Assembly (NCBI GenBank): GCA_002401155.1 | Contig: NVSG01000002.1 | Location: forward strand, 63,023 to 127,022 | DNA length: 64,000 nt | Source of the DNA: Hyphomicrobiales bacterium | GTDB taxonomy: Bacteria > Pseudomonadota > Alphaproteobacteria > Rhizobiales > Rhizobiaceae | Direction: 5' to 3' | In this document: positions 9,394 through 18,794 of the stretch, piece after piece | Position numbering within the stretch: the first letter of the stretch is position 1 | Layout of the letters: each line of letters starts with the position of its first letter | Program-made: the position numbers and the translations under genes | Notes under the pieces: model-generated | The model's input: only the letters and a program-made list of their open reading frames with translations | Database searches by the model: none | What the model was told of the DNA's origin: nothing

Positions 9394-10192
9394 TGGACGA
9401 CGCTTTCAAATTTCGTTTTTTTGCACGGTGACGCTGGATTAAAATGGGGATCAGGGAAACGATTGCCAATCCCACCATGGCAGCAATAATCTCCGGCGTG
9501 ATAGCAGCTTTTAGATCAATTTCACAGGTGCCCAATGCAGCGCATCCGGGGTTTGCAGTTTCTTGCGCTGCCACCAGACTATCAAGCCCTTCGCCGAGCA
9601 GGGCATAGGCAAATGTGCCGGGCAAAATGCCAATGAAGGTTGCAGTGATATAGGTGCCACGGCGCACATTGAAGAATGCCGGTGCCAGATTAATCAGCCA
9701 GAACGGAAACAGCGGCACAAGACGCAAAAACAACAGATAGGAAAAAGCATTTTCTTCAAAGCCCTTGGCAAGCCGGTCCATGCGCGAACCTGCCTTTTCA
9801 CGCAATGTCGCGCCAAAGGAGGTGCTGGCAACGCTGAAAATGATGGTTGCGCCGATGGTCGCGGCAAATGCGGTGATAAACCCGCCATAGGCCCATCCAA
9901 AGATAAAGCCACCAGCAATGGTAATCAGCGACGCGCCGGGAAAGGATAAAGCCACTGCAACGATATAAAGGGCTGCATAAGTGAGGATGGCAAGGATGAA
10001 ATTATCCATCACATAAGCCAGCAACATTTCGCGGTTTTTGATCAAATTGGAGAGGGTAAAATGCTCGTGCCAGCCATTGGTAAATGCAAAGACCATAGCA
10101 CCAACCAATACGGCTAGCGGTGCCCAGCGTTTAATCGTGGATAATGCGGTAGGCGAAGATTGAGTTTCCATATTACCTGATTTCATATCCAT
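9386..10192 (-). CDS. TVP38/TMEM64 family membrane protein
   Basis: Inner-membrane protein of 268 residues with a VTT (DedA-like) domain. Hydrophobic helices begin at about residue 25; the conserved core FPGASLITIAGGFIFGW is followed by a Gly-rich segment and the FLRLVPLFPFWLINLAPAFF re-entrant region. The C-terminus is basic and cytoplasmic. DedA-like proteins are tied to lipid scrambling or transport, but the substrate of this branch is not known. It is first in a unit with the MerA-like flavoprotein, whose gene overlaps its end by eight bases; this pairing recurs in many bacteria and suggests a shared membrane or redox task. Confidence 0.9.
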   Translation of the reverse strand: MDMKSGNMETQSSPTALSTIKRWAPLAVLVGAMVFAFTNGWHEHFTLSNLIKNREMLLAYVMDNFILAILTYAALYIVAVALSFPGASLITIAGGFIFGWAYGGFITAFAATIGATIIFSVASTSFGATLREKAGSRMDRLAKGFEENAFSYLLFLRLVPLFPFWLINLAPAFFNVRRGTYITATFIGILPGTFAYALLGEGLDSLVAAQETANPGCAALGTCEIDLKAAITPEIIAAMVGLAIVSLIPILIQRHRAKKRNLKASSND

Positions 10193-10427
10193 AATGTTTC
10201 TCGGCTTTGTTCGCTACAGCCCCTGCAAAATGAATAGTTCTGCTTCCTGTACCGAAGCTGAAATGTTGACGATAACATTTTTTGCAAGTAATTGAGTGGC
10301 GCTTTCACATACTGTTGAATACGGAAAAAATGAACTCACACTCATGTGATCAACTCTGTGATCTATGCTGTTTTGTAAAAACATACGCGAAAGCAGGAAA
10401 ATGCAACCATCCCTGTGTAATGTGATA

Positions 10428-10456
10428 TTGACTTGCCAAAGAGTTCAACCTATAAA
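10428..10456 (+). promoter_or_regulatory. Sigma-70 type promoter of rpmH
   Basis: A -35 box TTGACT (10428-10433) and a -10 box TATAAA (10451-10456) are 17 bases apart, close to the housekeeping consensus. Transcription would start near 10463, giving rpmH a leader of about 218 bases. The 230 bases before it, up to the TVP38 start, show nothing I can name. Confidence 0.65.
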
Positions 10457-10462
10457 CTGCCC

Positions 10463-10680
10463 AACGTTCAGTCCCCGGCTGGAGCGCCTATTTTCTGTGG
10501 AATTTTCTTGAATGAAGTAGAGCAATTGATTTGTAATCAGTGTGTCTACTCTGTTCCACAATGAAAAACAGGCGCATTGGTTGGATAAAGGCTGATATTT
10601 GAACAAATATCTGAACAGGTTAAATCCTGAAAAAGTTCAGAAAAATGTAAGGGTCCGTCCATTGGGACGGATATAGCACT
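10463..10680 (+). promoter_or_regulatory. Structured 5' leader of rpmH
   Basis: The leader holds a long four-helix hairpin at 10484-10575: GCGCCT with AGGCGC at the base, TGTGGAA (10496-10502) with TTCCACA (10554-10560), AGTAGA (10516-10521) with TCTACT (10545-10550), and an apical TTGATT/AATCAG closed by a three-base loop. A second hairpin, GATATTT/AAATATC, follows near 10594-10611. Last, TCCGTCC (10654-10660) pairs with GGACGGA (10665-10671), covering the only ribosome-site-like bases before the ATG. The layout resembles ribosomal-protein autoregulatory leaders, in which L34 or another factor would control translation. That role is inferred; pairing was done by eye. Confidence 0.55.
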
Positions 10681-10815
10681 ATGAAACGCACATTTCAGCC
10701 AAGTAACCTTGTCCGCGCACGCCGTCACGGTTTCCGCTCACGCATGGCAACCAAAGGTGGACGCAGAGTAATTGCTCGCCGTCGTGCCCATGGTCGTAAA
10801 AAACTTTCAGCCTAA
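10681..10815 (+). CDS. rpmH: 50S ribosomal protein L34
   Basis: A 44-residue, very basic protein that matches bacterial L34 from end to end: [18 protein letters not shown] at the start and [12 protein letters not shown] at the end. It packs into the large ribosomal subunit. It is too short for common gene-length cutoffs but certain. It is the first gene of the conserved rpmH-rnpA-yidC-yihA series, and the likely promoter lies at 10428-10456 with a folded leader between. Confidence 0.98.
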   Translation: MKRTFQPSNLVRARRHGFRSRMATKGGRRVIARRRAHGRKKLSA

Positions 10816-10847
10816 ATTCGCGGCTACACATTATAGGGTGCTTTGAA

Positions 10848-11246
10848 CTGGTTACTTTAAAGAAACGCAGTCAGTTCCTTGCGATGAAATCAGGCGCGCG
10901 CATTCATGCGCGCGCTTTTGTTTTGCAGGCTCGTCAGCGGCAACCTGACGAAACTACGGAAAATCTGGCTCGCTTTGGCTTTACAGTCACAAAACGCGTT
11001 GGTAATTCTGTGGTCAGAAACAGGATCAAGCGCAGACTTCGTGCGGCGGTGGTGCAATGCAACGAAAATCATACCAATGCCGATTGCGATTACGTCTTGA
11101 TTGGCAAGCGGGCAGCATTATCTGAGGATTTCACAACTATCGTCAAAGAATTGCGCAAAAGCCTTGACCGCAGTGGTGCAGTCAGGGCAAATCCAGATAG
11201 AAAAAGCGGTAGAGAAAATTCACCAAAATTGGAACAAGATAAATGA
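10848..11246 (+). CDS. rnpA: Ribonuclease P protein component
   Basis: Protein subunit of RNase P, which trims the 5' ends of tRNA precursors. Two family parts are seen: the N-terminal LKKRSQFLAMKSG segment and the RNA-binding RNR motif (NSVVRNRIKRRLR). The first ATG in frame, at 10884, would remove LKKRSQFLA, which the family needs. The frame upstream of that ATG is open back to 10800 and holds no ATG, GTG or TTG, so a CTG at 10848, nine bases after AGGG, is proposed; ATT at 10830 or ATA at 10833 are other choices. That gives 132 residues. Its stop overlaps the yidC start by four bases. The last 30 residues are poorly conserved and hydrophilic. Confidence 0.9.
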   Translation: MVTLKKRSQFLAMKSGARIHARAFVLQARQRQPDETTENLARFGFTVTKRVGNSVVRNRIKRRLRAAVVQCNENHTNADCDYVLIGKRAALSEDFTTIVKELRKSLDRSGAVRANPDRKSGRENSPKLEQDK

Positions 11247-13108
11247 TGGACGGCAATAACAAAAACACCTTTTTGGCCATTGCGCTTTCGATAGCAGTGA
11301 TCGTCGTTTGGCAGTTTTTTTACATCAATCCAAAACTGGACGCGGAACGTGAAGCGGCACAACTTGCAGCAGACCAAACCGCAACCGAGCAAGTAGCCAG
11401 CCAGTCCTCTGATTCGAATGGCAACGTTCCGGCAAATAATACCAACGGCGAAACATCTGCTGGCACTGGCGCCAATGTTCCCGGCACCCAGACCACATCT
11501 TCACCAGCCATTTCCGGCGACAGCCGTGAAGCTGTGCTGGCCACATCCAAACGGGTTATCCTTGAAACCGACAGCCTGATTGGTTCGATAAACCTCAAGG
11601 GTGCGCGCATTGATGATTTGAAATTGAAAAATTATCGCGAGACCATTCAAGAAGGTAGCCCGCTGATTGAGTTACTATCGCCCTCCGAAACAAAAAATGC
11701 ATTTTTTGCTGAATTCGGCTGGGTTGCCGGCACCAATGCTGGCGATGTTCCCGGACCAAATACCATGTGGGAAGTTAGTGCCGGTAAGACGCTAACAACC
11801 GCGCGTCCCGTGACCTTGAAATGGTCCAACGACAAGGGCCTGACATTCCTGCGCACAATCACGCTCGATGAAAATTATATGTTCACCCTGACCGATGAAG
11901 TGAAAAACACATCTTCTTCTAGTGTCAGTCTGTCGCCATACGGACGCATTACGCGTTTTGGTAAACCTGAAATTCAGGGCATCTACGTATTGCACGAAGG
12001 CCTGATCGGCATCTTCGGTGAAGACGCCGCCGGCGAAGAGCAGGGCCTACAAGAATACACCTATAGCGAAATCGAAGACGACAAGCAGCTATTATCAGAG
12101 ATGGTCAAATCCGGCTGGGTTGGTATCACCGACAAATATTGGGCAGCAGCCTTGCTTCCCACCGGTGAATTCAAACCGAGGTTCTCTTACTTCTCCGATG
12201 GCCGCGCTCGCTACCAAACAGATTTCCTTGGCAAAGCCATCGAAATTGGCGCAGGCAAAACCGCAACGGTTGAGCAACGTCTGTTTGCAGGTGCCAAGAA
12301 AGTTGATATCGTCGATGGTTATAACGATACCCTCAAACTTGACCGCTTCGATCGCTTGATCGATTGGGGCTGGTTCTACTTTATCACCAAGCCGATGTTC
12401 CAGCTTCTCAGCTGGTTGAACCATTTCCTCGGCAATTTCGGTCTGGCTATTTTGGCAACCACAGTGATCGTGAAAGCGATATTCTTCCCGCTGGCCAATT
12501 TGTCTTATGCCTCCATGGCCAAGATGAAAAAACTACAGCCGGAAATGGCTGAAATCAAGGAACGCCACGGCACTGATAAAGCCAAGCAACAACAGGCAAT
12601 GATGGCGCTCTATAAGAAAGAGAAGATCAATCCCGCCGCTGGTTGTTGGCCGGTGTTAATTCAGATTCCTGTATTTTTCTCTCTCTATAAGGTGATCTAC
12701 ATCACGCTGGAAATGCGCCACGCGCCATTCTTCGGCTGGATTCAGGATTTGGCCGCGCCCGATCCAACATCCCTGTTCAACCTCTTCGGTCTGATACCAT
12801 TTGATCCGCCAAGCTTCCTGATGGTTGGCATTTGGCCACTATTGATGGGCATCACCATGTTCCTGCAAATGCGCATGAACCCGACGCCTCCCGACCCGAC
12901 ACAACAGATGATTTTCACCTGGATGCCGGTCATGTTCACCTTCATGTTGGCAAGTTTCCCGGCTGGTCTGGTGATCTATTGGGCATGGAATAACTCGCTT
13001 TCAATTGTCCAGCAGGGCCTGATCATGAGACGTCACGGGGTCAAGGTTGAGCTGTTTGATAATCTCAAAGGGTTGTTCGACAAAAAGAAAAATGAACCAC
13101 CAAAATAA
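11243..13108 (+). CDS. yidC: Membrane protein insertase YidC
   Basis: Inserts and folds inner-membrane proteins, alone or with SecYEG. The 621-residue protein has an N-terminal transmembrane anchor (about residues 7-25), a low-complexity Asn/Thr/Ser linker, a large periplasmic beta domain and a C-terminal five-helix core from about residue 375. The core contains [18 protein letters not shown], the cytoplasmic coiled-coil loop, and [20 protein letters not shown]. There are two ATG codons in tandem at 11243 and 11246. The gene overlaps rnpA by four bases at its start and yihA by one base at its end, so the series is translationally linked. Confidence 0.97.
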   Translation: MMDGNNKNTFLAIALSIAVIVVWQFFYINPKLDAEREAAQLAADQTATEQVASQSSDSNGNVPANNTNGETSAGTGANVPGTQTTSSPAISGDSREAVLATSKRVILETDSLIGSINLKGARIDDLKLKNYRETIQEGSPLIELLSPSETKNAFFAEFGWVAGTNAGDVPGPNTMWEVSAGKTLTTARPVTLKWSNDKGLTFLRTITLDENYMFTLTDEVKNTSSSSVSLSPYGRITRFGKPEIQGIYVLHEGLIGIFGEDAAGEEQGLQEYTYSEIEDDKQLLSEMVKSGWVGITDKYWAAALLPTGEFKPRFSYFSDGRARYQTDFLGKAIEIGAGKTATVEQRLFAGAKKVDIVDGYNDTLKLDRFDRLIDWGWFYFITKPMFQLLSWLNHFLGNFGLAILATTVIVKAIFFPLANLSYASMAKMKKLQPEMAEIKERHGTDKAKQQQAMMALYKKEKINPAAGCWPVLIQIPVFFSLYKVIYITLEMRHAPFFGWIQDLAAPDPTSLFNLFGLIPFDPPSFLMVGIWPLLMGITMFLQMRMNPTPPDPTQQMIFTWMPVMFTFMLASFPAGLVIYWAWNNSLSIVQQGLIMRRHGVKVELFDNLKGLFDKKKNEPPK

Positions 13109-13800
13109 TGGCAGAGCTAAGCGAACAAGAACAACACCAAGCCGCTCTTTTGGAACAAGGGCGGCAAATGTTTGCGCGCCCGTGGATTTTCATCAAGGGC
13201 GTGCCAGCGGTTAAATTCCTGCCGCCTGAAGGTCCGTTGGAAATCGCCTTTGCCGGCAGATCCAATGTGGGAAAATCTTCGCTCATCAATGCGATGATGA
13301 ACCAAAACAGCCTGGCCCGTACTTCCAATACGCCGGGGCGCACGCAAGAACTCAATTATTTTGTTCCAGATGAAGACGTGCCGGAAAACGCTGACCCGGA
13401 TCATGCTGATTATCAGCCGCCGCTGGCCGTGGTCGACATGCCGGGCTATGGCTATGCCAAAGCGCCGATGGCCCGCGTTAAAGCATGGACCAAGCTGGTC
13501 TTTACCTATTTGCGCGGCAGGGCCACTTTGCGCCGTGTATTCGTCTTGATCGACAGCCGTCACGGCATTAAGAAAAACGATGAAGAAGTGCTGGCTATGC
13601 TTGATAAGGCAGCGGTCTCTTACCAAATCATTCTGACCAAGGCCGATAAAATCAAGCCGCCGGCATTGGCTCGGGTTGAAGCGGAAACAGCAGAAAAACT
13701 TCTCAAACACCCCGCAGCTTTTCCGGTTATTCTTTCCACATCGTCGGAAAAACATCAGGGAATTGCCGAGCTTCGTGCCGCAATTGTAGAATTGCTGTAG
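13108..13800 (+). CDS. yihA: Ribosome biogenesis GTP-binding protein YihA/YsxC/EngB
   Basis: Small essential GTPase that helps assemble the large ribosomal subunit. At 230 residues it is slightly long, because of an N-terminal extension of about 35 residues and a short acidic insertion near residue 90. G1 is [13 protein letters not shown]2 carries the TSNTPGRTQ switch, G3 is DMPGYGYA and G4 is TKADK. The ATG shares one base with the yidC stop codon. Downstream, argB follows after 64 bases. Confidence 0.96.
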   Translation: MAELSEQEQHQAALLEQGRQMFARPWIFIKGVPAVKFLPPEGPLEIAFAGRSNVGKSSLINAMMNQNSLARTSNTPGRTQELNYFVPDEDVPENADPDHADYQPPLAVVDMPGYGYAKAPMARVKAWTKLVFTYLRGRATLRRVFVLIDSRHGIKKNDEEVLAMLDKAAVSYQIILTKADKIKPPALARVEAETAEKLLKHPAAFPVILSTSSEKHQGIAELRAAIVELL

Positions 13801-13864
13801 CAAGCTTCGCTAATTCGGGCTAAACCATTTCAAATCTTACCTGAAACCGCAGGACGACAAGATC

Positions 13865-14797
13865 ATGGCACAGGATTTAGCCACAGATAACAAGAAAGAT
13901 AATCAGCAAGCTGGCGCAAATGAAGCGCAAATTTTGGCAAGAGCGCTGCCTTATATGCAACGCTATGCGGGAAAAACTGTTGTGGTCAAATATGGCGGGC
14001 ACGCCATGGGTGACCCGGATTTGGGTGCCGCTTTTTGTCAGGATATTGCTCTTTTAAAACAGGCAGGCGTCAATCCGATTGTGGTTCATGGCGGCGGTCC
14101 GCAAATCGCAGCCATGCTGGAACGCCTCGGTATCAAATCCGAATTCCGCGATGGCCTGCGTATCACCGATGAAAAAACCGTTGAAGTAGTCGAGATGGTG
14201 CTGGCCGGTTCCATCAACAAACAAATCGTTGCGTCCCTCAATGCAGAAGGTGCCAGAGCCATTGGCCTTTGCGGTAAGGACGGCAATATGGTGCTGGTGG
14301 AAAAAGCCAAGCGCACAGTCGTTGATCCCGATAGCAACATTGAAAAAGTCATCGATTTGGGCTTTGTCGGTGAACCAAAAACCGTCGATACAACCGTGCT
14401 CGATACGGTTTCAGCCGGTAATCTAATTCCGGTTATTGCGCCCGTGTGCTTCGGTGAAGACGGCAAGACTTACAACGTAAACGCCGACACCTTTGCCGGT
14501 GCAATCGCTGAATCCCTTGATGCCAAACGGCTGTTGTTTCTCACCGACGTACCCGGCGTTCTCGATAAAGACGGCAATTTGATCAAGAAACTTTCAATCG
14601 CTCAGGCCCGTGAACTGATCGCCGATGGAACGATTTCCGGCGGTATGATTCCCAAGGTTGAAACCTGTATTTCAGCGCTGGGTGAAGGCGATGAAGGCGG
14701 CGTCGAAGGTGTGGTTATCCTCAACGGCAAAACACCCCATGCGGTGCTTCTGGAACTCTTTACCGTGCACGGCGCTGGCACACTGATTGTGAAATGA
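13865..14797 (+). CDS. argB: Acetylglutamate kinase
   Basis: Phosphorylates N-acetyl-L-glutamate, the second step of arginine synthesis. The 310-residue chain has the amino acid kinase fold, with [11 protein letters not shown] near residue 40 for ATP phosphate binding, [15 protein letters not shown] for substrate and ATP contacts, and [11 protein letters not shown] in the C-terminal half. The extended N-terminus is of the kind seen in arginine-inhibited hexameric enzymes, so feedback by arginine is likely. Its stop overlaps the start of the HAD gene by four bases. Confidence 0.96.
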   Translation: MAQDLATDNKKDNQQAGANEAQILARALPYMQRYAGKTVVVKYGGHAMGDPDLGAAFCQDIALLKQAGVNPIVVHGGGPQIAAMLERLGIKSEFRDGLRITDEKTVEVVEMVLAGSINKQIVASLNAEGARAIGLCGKDGNMVLVEKAKRTVVDPDSNIEKVIDLGFVGEPKTVDTTVLDTVSAGNLIPVIAPVCFGEDGKTYNVNADTFAGAIAESLDAKRLLFLTDVPGVLDKDGNLIKKLSIAQARELIADGTISGGMIPKVETCISALGEGDEGGVEGVVILNGKTPHAVLLELFTVHGAGTLIVK

Positions 14798-15513
14798 CCA
14801 TGAACGCTGAAACTGAACAGGCCTACAATTTTCACCACGTTACCGAGTGGATTTTTGATCTGGATAATACGCTCTATCCGCGTCACGCGGATTTAATGTC
14901 TCAGATCGATGTGAAAATGACCAACTTTGTGGCCCGGCTGACGGAGCTTGATTTCGATCCGGCCCGAAAGCTGCAAAAAGAACTTTACCACGAGTTCGGC
15001 ACCACCTTAAACGGTCTGATGCATCGCTATGATGTGGACCCGCATGAATATTTGAAAGATGTGCACGACATCGATTATTCAAAACTGGAGCCAAACCCGT
15101 TTTTAGGTGATCTCATTATGATGCTGCCCGGTCGCAAGCACATTTTCACCAATGGCGATGTGCGCCACGCGGAAAACACCCTTGAGGCGCTGGGCATTGA
15201 CGGAATGTTTGATGAGATGTTCGACATCGTCGCTGCGGGTTTCCAGCCCAAACCTGCCCGCGAGCCCTATAACAAATTCTTAAGCACGTTCGACATTAAT
15301 CCGGCAGAAGCGGTAATGTTTGAAGATATGCCGCGAAATCTGGAAGTACCCAAAGCATTGGGAATGGCAACGGTATTAATCACGCCACAAGCGGGCGGTA
15401 CTTATGTTGCTGAAAATTGGGAGTCCGAGGTAGGCGACGCCGCTCATATCGATTTTTCTGGTGATGATATCAATAAGATATTGGCCGGGATCGTTACCGA
15501 ACTAACGATGTAA
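14794..15513 (+). CDS. HAD family hydrolase, pyrimidine 5'-nucleotidase type
   Basis: A haloacid-dehalogenase phosphatase of 239 residues. Motif I is FDLDNTLYP (nucleophile and acid Asp), motif II IFTNGD, motif III the Lys in [10 protein letters not shown] and motif IV the acidic FEDMPRN. This pattern is the one found in pyrimidine 5'-nucleotidases (SDT1/HAD-IA subfamily). It overlaps argB by four bases, and this gene order is common in Rhizobiales, though no direct link to arginine synthesis is known. It ends four bases from the convergent small gene at 15518. Confidence 0.9.
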   Translation: MTMNAETEQAYNFHHVTEWIFDLDNTLYPRHADLMSQIDVKMTNFVARLTELDFDPARKLQKELYHEFGTTLNGLMHRYDVDPHEYLKDVHDIDYSKLEPNPFLGDLIMMLPGRKHIFTNGDVRHAENTLEALGIDGMFDEMFDIVAAGFQPKPAREPYNKFLSTFDINPAEAVMFEDMPRNLEVPKALGMATVLITPQAGGTYVAENWESEVGDAAHIDFSGDDINKILAGIVTELTM

Positions 15514-15517
15514 CGAC

Positions 15518-15751
15518 CTAATTATATGTGCGGGGAAATTCCAGCAATTCGCCCTCAAACACAAGCGCACCACTGCCTGCAAGCATTTGACCTGACTGGC
15601 CCGCCAATCTGAAAAACGGACTTTTGCGAAGGTTTTTGGTCGCAGCACTGCTGGCAGCCAACCTGCGAAAATTTCTTTCAGCAAGTCTCTCTGCATTCTC
15701 GACTGCGGTATAGCAAACGCCATTTCCGCCTGCTTTTTCCAAGCTAGCCAT
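15518..15751 (-). CDS. Small uncharacterised protein
   Basis: A 77-residue protein I do not recognise. It is mildly basic, rich in Ala, Gly and Leu, with no signal peptide or membrane helix. It includes SPFFRLAGQSGQMLAGSGAL in the second half. AGGGAG lies eight bases before its ATG at 15749-15751, which favours a real gene. Another frame on the same strand overlaps it and is less likely. It stands alone, convergent with the HAD gene, and a small CGGGT-TTTT-ACCCG hairpin lies upstream at 15774-15787. Function unknown. Confidence 0.6.
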   Translation of the reverse strand: MASLEKAGGNGVCYTAVENAERLAERNFRRLAASSAATKNLRKSPFFRLAGQSGQMLAGSGALVFEGELLEFPRTYN

Positions 15752-15898
15752 ATCTAAAACTCCCTTTAGAACGCGGGTTTTTACCCGTCATTTTGCAGCT
15801 ATTATATGCTGCTTACCTAAAGATAAGATTTAAATTGAGGCGATTCTGTGCAAAATGACACATTATGAAATAAAGTTTGTTTCGAAGGCCTGTTTCAC

Positions 15899-16738
15899 TC
15901 AAAGCTCGTAATGATTGACTATCAGGTCCCAGCCTTCTTCTGCTGTATCAACGAAATTGAACAGATTTATATCATCGGGTGAAATTGTTCCCTGATCTGC
16001 CAGTTCCTTGAAATTGATCACCTTTGTCCAGAAATCCTTGCCGAAAAGCAAAAATGGAACCCGTTCCATACGATGGGTCTGGATCAGAGTTAATGCCTCA
16101 AACATTTCATCCATGGTGCCAAATCCGCCGGGGAATACGGCAATAGCTTTTGCGCGCATCAAAAAATGCATCTTGCGAATAGCAAAATAGTGGAAGTTGA
16201 AGCACAATTCCGGCGTTACATATTCATTCGGCGCTTGCTCATGCGGCAAGACGATGTTGAGGCCAATCGAGGGCGCACCAACATCCGCAGCGCCTCGGTT
16301 CCCTGCTTCCATCACACCGGGACCACCTCCTGTGACCACCACCATCTCTTTGCTATAGGTCGTCGCAGAATATTCTGAAGCCAGTTTAGCGAATTTTCGC
16401 GCCTCGTCATAATATTTAGCATTGGCTTCGAGATTTTTCTTCTGGGTCGCATTTTTAGCAGCCCATGCGTCTTTGCCAGGCTCTGGAATACGCGCACCGC
16501 CAAATAAAACGATGGTTGATTCAATGCCGCGCTCTTTCAGCAGCATTTCGGTTTTCAAAAGCTCCAGCTGCAAACGCACCGGGCGCAACTCTTCGCTGCA
16601 CATAAAGTCTTTGTCGTCGAAGGCAAGTCTATAGGCCGGGGCCTGCGTTTGCGGTGTGACCGGTACATGGTGTGCGTGTTTGATATCCTCAGGAGAGTGG
16701 ACCAGCGGTTTCCAGCCCTTATTATTTCTATCAGACAT
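15899..16738 (-). CDS. LOG family (TIGR00730) Rossmann-fold protein
   Basis: Lysine-decarboxylase-like fold of 279 residues. The motif pair [14 protein letters not shown] and [12 protein letters not shown] is that of LOG proteins, which cleave nucleoside monophosphates to base and ribose 5-phosphate and, in plants and some bacteria, release active cytokinin. An N-terminal extension of about 90 residues precedes the core, as in the long bacterial form. The ATG at 16736-16738 is used. It is divergent from dapD with about 145 bases between. Whether this protein makes cytokinin or serves nucleotide salvage cannot be told. Confidence 0.88.
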   Translation of the reverse strand: MSDRNNKGWKPLVHSPEDIKHAHHVPVTPQTQAPAYRLAFDDKDFMCSEELRPVRLQLELLKTEMLLKERGIESTIVLFGGARIPEPGKDAWAAKNATQKKNLEANAKYYDEARKFAKLASEYSATTYSKEMVVVTGGGPGVMEAGNRGAADVGAPSIGLNIVLPHEQAPNEYVTPELCFNFHYFAIRKMHFLMRAKAIAVFPGGFGTMDEMFEALTLIQTHRMERVPFLLFGKDFWTKVINFKELADQGTISPDDINLFNFVDTAEEGWDLIVNHYEL

Positions 16739-16882
16739 TCAAAATTCTCCATTTTTTTCATACAAATCGCGTGGGTGGGAGCCGGAGCAATTGACCTGAA
16801 AAGCCCGTTCGCCTACCGTCCGCCAGAATTCTTATATTTCGTGGCGATATCCCGCGCCACCATGCCTGTCAGGAGTAAACAA

Positions 16883-17746
16883 ATGGCCAACAAATCCCTT
16901 TCCGAACTGGAAACCATCATAAATACTGCGTTTGATGACTTAAATGGCGTTAATACCAGTACAACAGGTGATGTTAGAGACGCCGTGGTTGAAACTTTGA
17001 TGCTGCTTGATCGCGGCGAAGTGCGCGTGGCTGAACGCAGCTCAGGCACCGGCAATGGCGACTGGCAGGTTAATCAATGGCTGAAAAAAGCCGTGCTTTT
17101 ATCTTTCCGCCTCAACGATATGGAAATCATCGATAACGGCCCCGGCGCATCGGTCTGGTGGGACAAGGTTCCATCGAAATTTGATGGATGGGGCAAGGAA
17201 GAATTTAAAGCCGCTGGCTTTCGCGCCGTACCAAACTGCGTTGTGCGCCGCTCCGCCTTTATCGCACCAAGTGTCGTGTTGATGCCATCTTTCGTTAATC
17301 TGGGTGCCTATGTGGATGAAGGCACCATGGTTGATACATGGGTAACGGTAGGTTCCTGCGCTCAGATCGGCAAAAATGTACACCTTTCAGGCGGTGTTGG
17401 TATTGGCGGTGTGCTTGAACCTTTGCAGGCTGGCCCGGTAATTATCGAAGATGGTTGCTTCATCGGTGCACGCTCCGAAGTGGTTGAAGGTTGCATCATT
17501 CGTGAAGGCGCTGTGCTTGGCATGGGCGTATTCATTGGCAAATCGACAAAAATCGTCAACCGCGCCACCGGTGAAATTTCCTACGGCGAAGTGCCACCAT
17601 ATTCAGTGGTGGTTGCCGGAACCATGCCGGGCAAACCAATGCCAAATGGCGAGCCGGGACCAAATCTTTATTGCGCCGTCATCGTTAAAACCGTTGATGA
17701 ACGCACTCGCTCCAAAACAGCAATCAACGAATTATTGCGTGATTAG
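16883..17746 (+). CDS. dapD: Tetrahydrodipicolinate N-succinyltransferase
   Basis: Transfers succinyl from succinyl-CoA to tetrahydrodipicolinate in the lysine and diaminopimelate pathway. It is a left-handed beta-helix protein of 287 residues with hexapeptide repeats such as [20 protein letters not shown] and [20 protein letters not shown]. The frame is open much further upstream, but the ATG at 16883 follows AGGAG by seven bases and starts the known N-terminus. dapE follows about 1 kb downstream, with two DUF805 genes between. A palindromic repeat starts one base after its stop. Confidence 0.96.
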   Translation: MANKSLSELETIINTAFDDLNGVNTSTTGDVRDAVVETLMLLDRGEVRVAERSSGTGNGDWQVNQWLKKAVLLSFRLNDMEIIDNGPGASVWWDKVPSKFDGWGKEEFKAAGFRAVPNCVVRRSAFIAPSVVLMPSFVNLGAYVDEGTMVDTWVTVGSCAQIGKNVHLSGGVGIGGVLEPLQAGPVIIEDGCFIGARSEVVEGCIIREGAVLGMGVFIGKSTKIVNRATGEISYGEVPPYSVVVAGTMPGKPMPNGEPGPNLYCAVIVKTVDERTRSKTAINELLRD

Positions 17747-17747
17747 A

Positions 17748-17790
17748 GCACAATCTGAAAAGCGGGAACCGGTTTTCAGATAAATTGTGC
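17748..17790. repeat. Rhizobiales-type short palindrome, copy 1
   Basis: A 43-base imperfect palindrome: GCACAAT at one end pairs with ATTGTGC at the other, around a core TGAAAAGCGGGAACCGGTTT. A second copy with base changes in both arms lies at 48666-48705. Elements with this GGGAACCGGTTTTC-like core are very common between genes in Rhizobium and Brucella relatives, from general knowledge. Here it sits between the dapD stop and the first DUF805 gene, and may act as a terminator or RNA stabiliser. Confidence 0.72.
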
Positions 17791-18200
17791 GTAAAACAAA
17801 AAAGCCTCAGGAGATAGCCATTTCAGTCGAACTTCCAGAGCCCACGGTCACTTGGGCACTGTTCAGTTTTAAGGGCCGCATTTCCCGTGCAGGCTTCATG
17901 CTTGGGCAGGCCCTAATGCTGTCCGTTCTGGCGGTGATTATTGTGATGATTGTGAAGACCCCTGAAAACTCACCAGATCTGCTTGGGTTGGGGTTGGCTT
18001 TGATCGTTGCTGGCCTTGCAGCTATGTGGGGCGTTCTCGCCCTCAGCGCCAAACGTCTGCATGATTTGGGCTGGTCGATTGGCGTAATTATTTTTCTGTT
18101 TGTGCCTCCGGTAGCGATGGTCTTCTTATTGATATTGGCCATCATGCCCGGTTCGCAGGAGGACAATCCTCACGGACCACCACCTTTTCCCAATAAGTGA
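17787..18200 (+). CDS. DUF805 family membrane protein
   Basis: Small inner-membrane protein of the DUF805 family, function unknown. After a soluble N-terminus comes FSFKGRISRAGF, the usual first motif, then three to four hydrophobic helices and the SAKRLHDLGWS motif before a Gly/Pro-rich tail. The longest frame (137 residues) starts with a GTG inside the palindrome. A better ribosome site, CAGGAG at 17808-17813, stands six bases before an in-frame ATT at 17820, so translation may begin there and give 126 residues. The next gene is a second DUF805 protein. Confidence 0.8.
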   Translation: MRKTKKPQEIAISVELPEPTVTWALFSFKGRISRAGFMLGQALMLSVLAVIIVMIVKTPENSPDLLGLGLALIVAGLAAMWGVLALSAKRLHDLGWSIGVIIFLFVPPVAMVFLLILAIMPGSQEDNPHGPPPFPNK

Positions 18201-18263
18201 CACATTTTACCTCCAGCCTACTTCGTGTTAAACGAAAATGTGGGCGGAAAATGGAGGATTAAA

Positions 18264-18734
18264 ATGGATTTCAAATATCTATTCACCAGCTTTGACGGCC
18301 GCATTGGACGACAACAATTTTGGCTCGGAATTTTGGCGATAGTCATCGCGTCATTCGCCTTGATCATCGTATTGGGATTTACTATCGGGCTTTTCCTGCC
18401 CACAGCATTGATCTCCCTGATCGGCACCATCATTATATTTTATCCATCCTTGGCGCTAAGCATGAAACGATTGCATGATCGTAACAAGGGCGCAAAACCT
18501 TGGGCTTTTATTTTCTTCGGACCCGGCATTTTGATGCAATTAATGCAGATAACGGGCATTGGTTTCACCACCAGTGTTATTGCTGGCGAGGAAATTGTGA
18601 TTCCATCAAATGGGTTGGTTATGATATTTTCCGTTGTTGGAGCTGTCATCGGTTTGTGGGCGCTTGTCGAATTTGGGTTCCTAAAAGGTACGGATGGCGA
18701 CAATCAATTTGGCCCCGATCCTCTGAAGAGCTAG
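18264..18734 (+). CDS. DUF805 family membrane protein
   Basis: Second DUF805 protein, 156 residues. It opens with the typical FTSFDGRIGRQQFWLGI, has four hydrophobic helices and keeps the SMKRLHDRNKG motif. It ends with GTDGDNQFGPDPL, the family's usual acidic tail. The ATG at 18264 follows GGAGG by six bases, so the longer GTG frame from 18225 is not used. It is separated from the first DUF805 gene by 63 bases, and the two have diverged widely, so this is an old duplication. A weak hairpin (18742-18768) follows. Confidence 0.88.
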   Translation: MDFKYLFTSFDGRIGRQQFWLGILAIVIASFALIIVLGFTIGLFLPTALISLIGTIIIFYPSLALSMKRLHDRNKGAKPWAFIFFGPGILMQLMQITGIGFTTSVIAGEEIVIPSNGLVMIFSVVGAVIGLWALVEFGFLKGTDGDNQFGPDPLKS

Positions 18735-18794
18735 GCCTAATAAATGAATGCGTTTACCGCTTTCATTTAATTTGCCGACCCGCTAAAAACGGGC

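Noticed and set aside
10484..10575. A degenerate tRNA gene before rpmH
   Set aside because: The tip resembles an anticodon arm, but there is no T arm, no acceptor pairing of tRNA type and the helices instead form one long hairpin.
16649..16882. A 78-residue N-terminal extension of DapD
   Set aside because: The frame is open, but the family start and a good ribosome site put the start at 16883.
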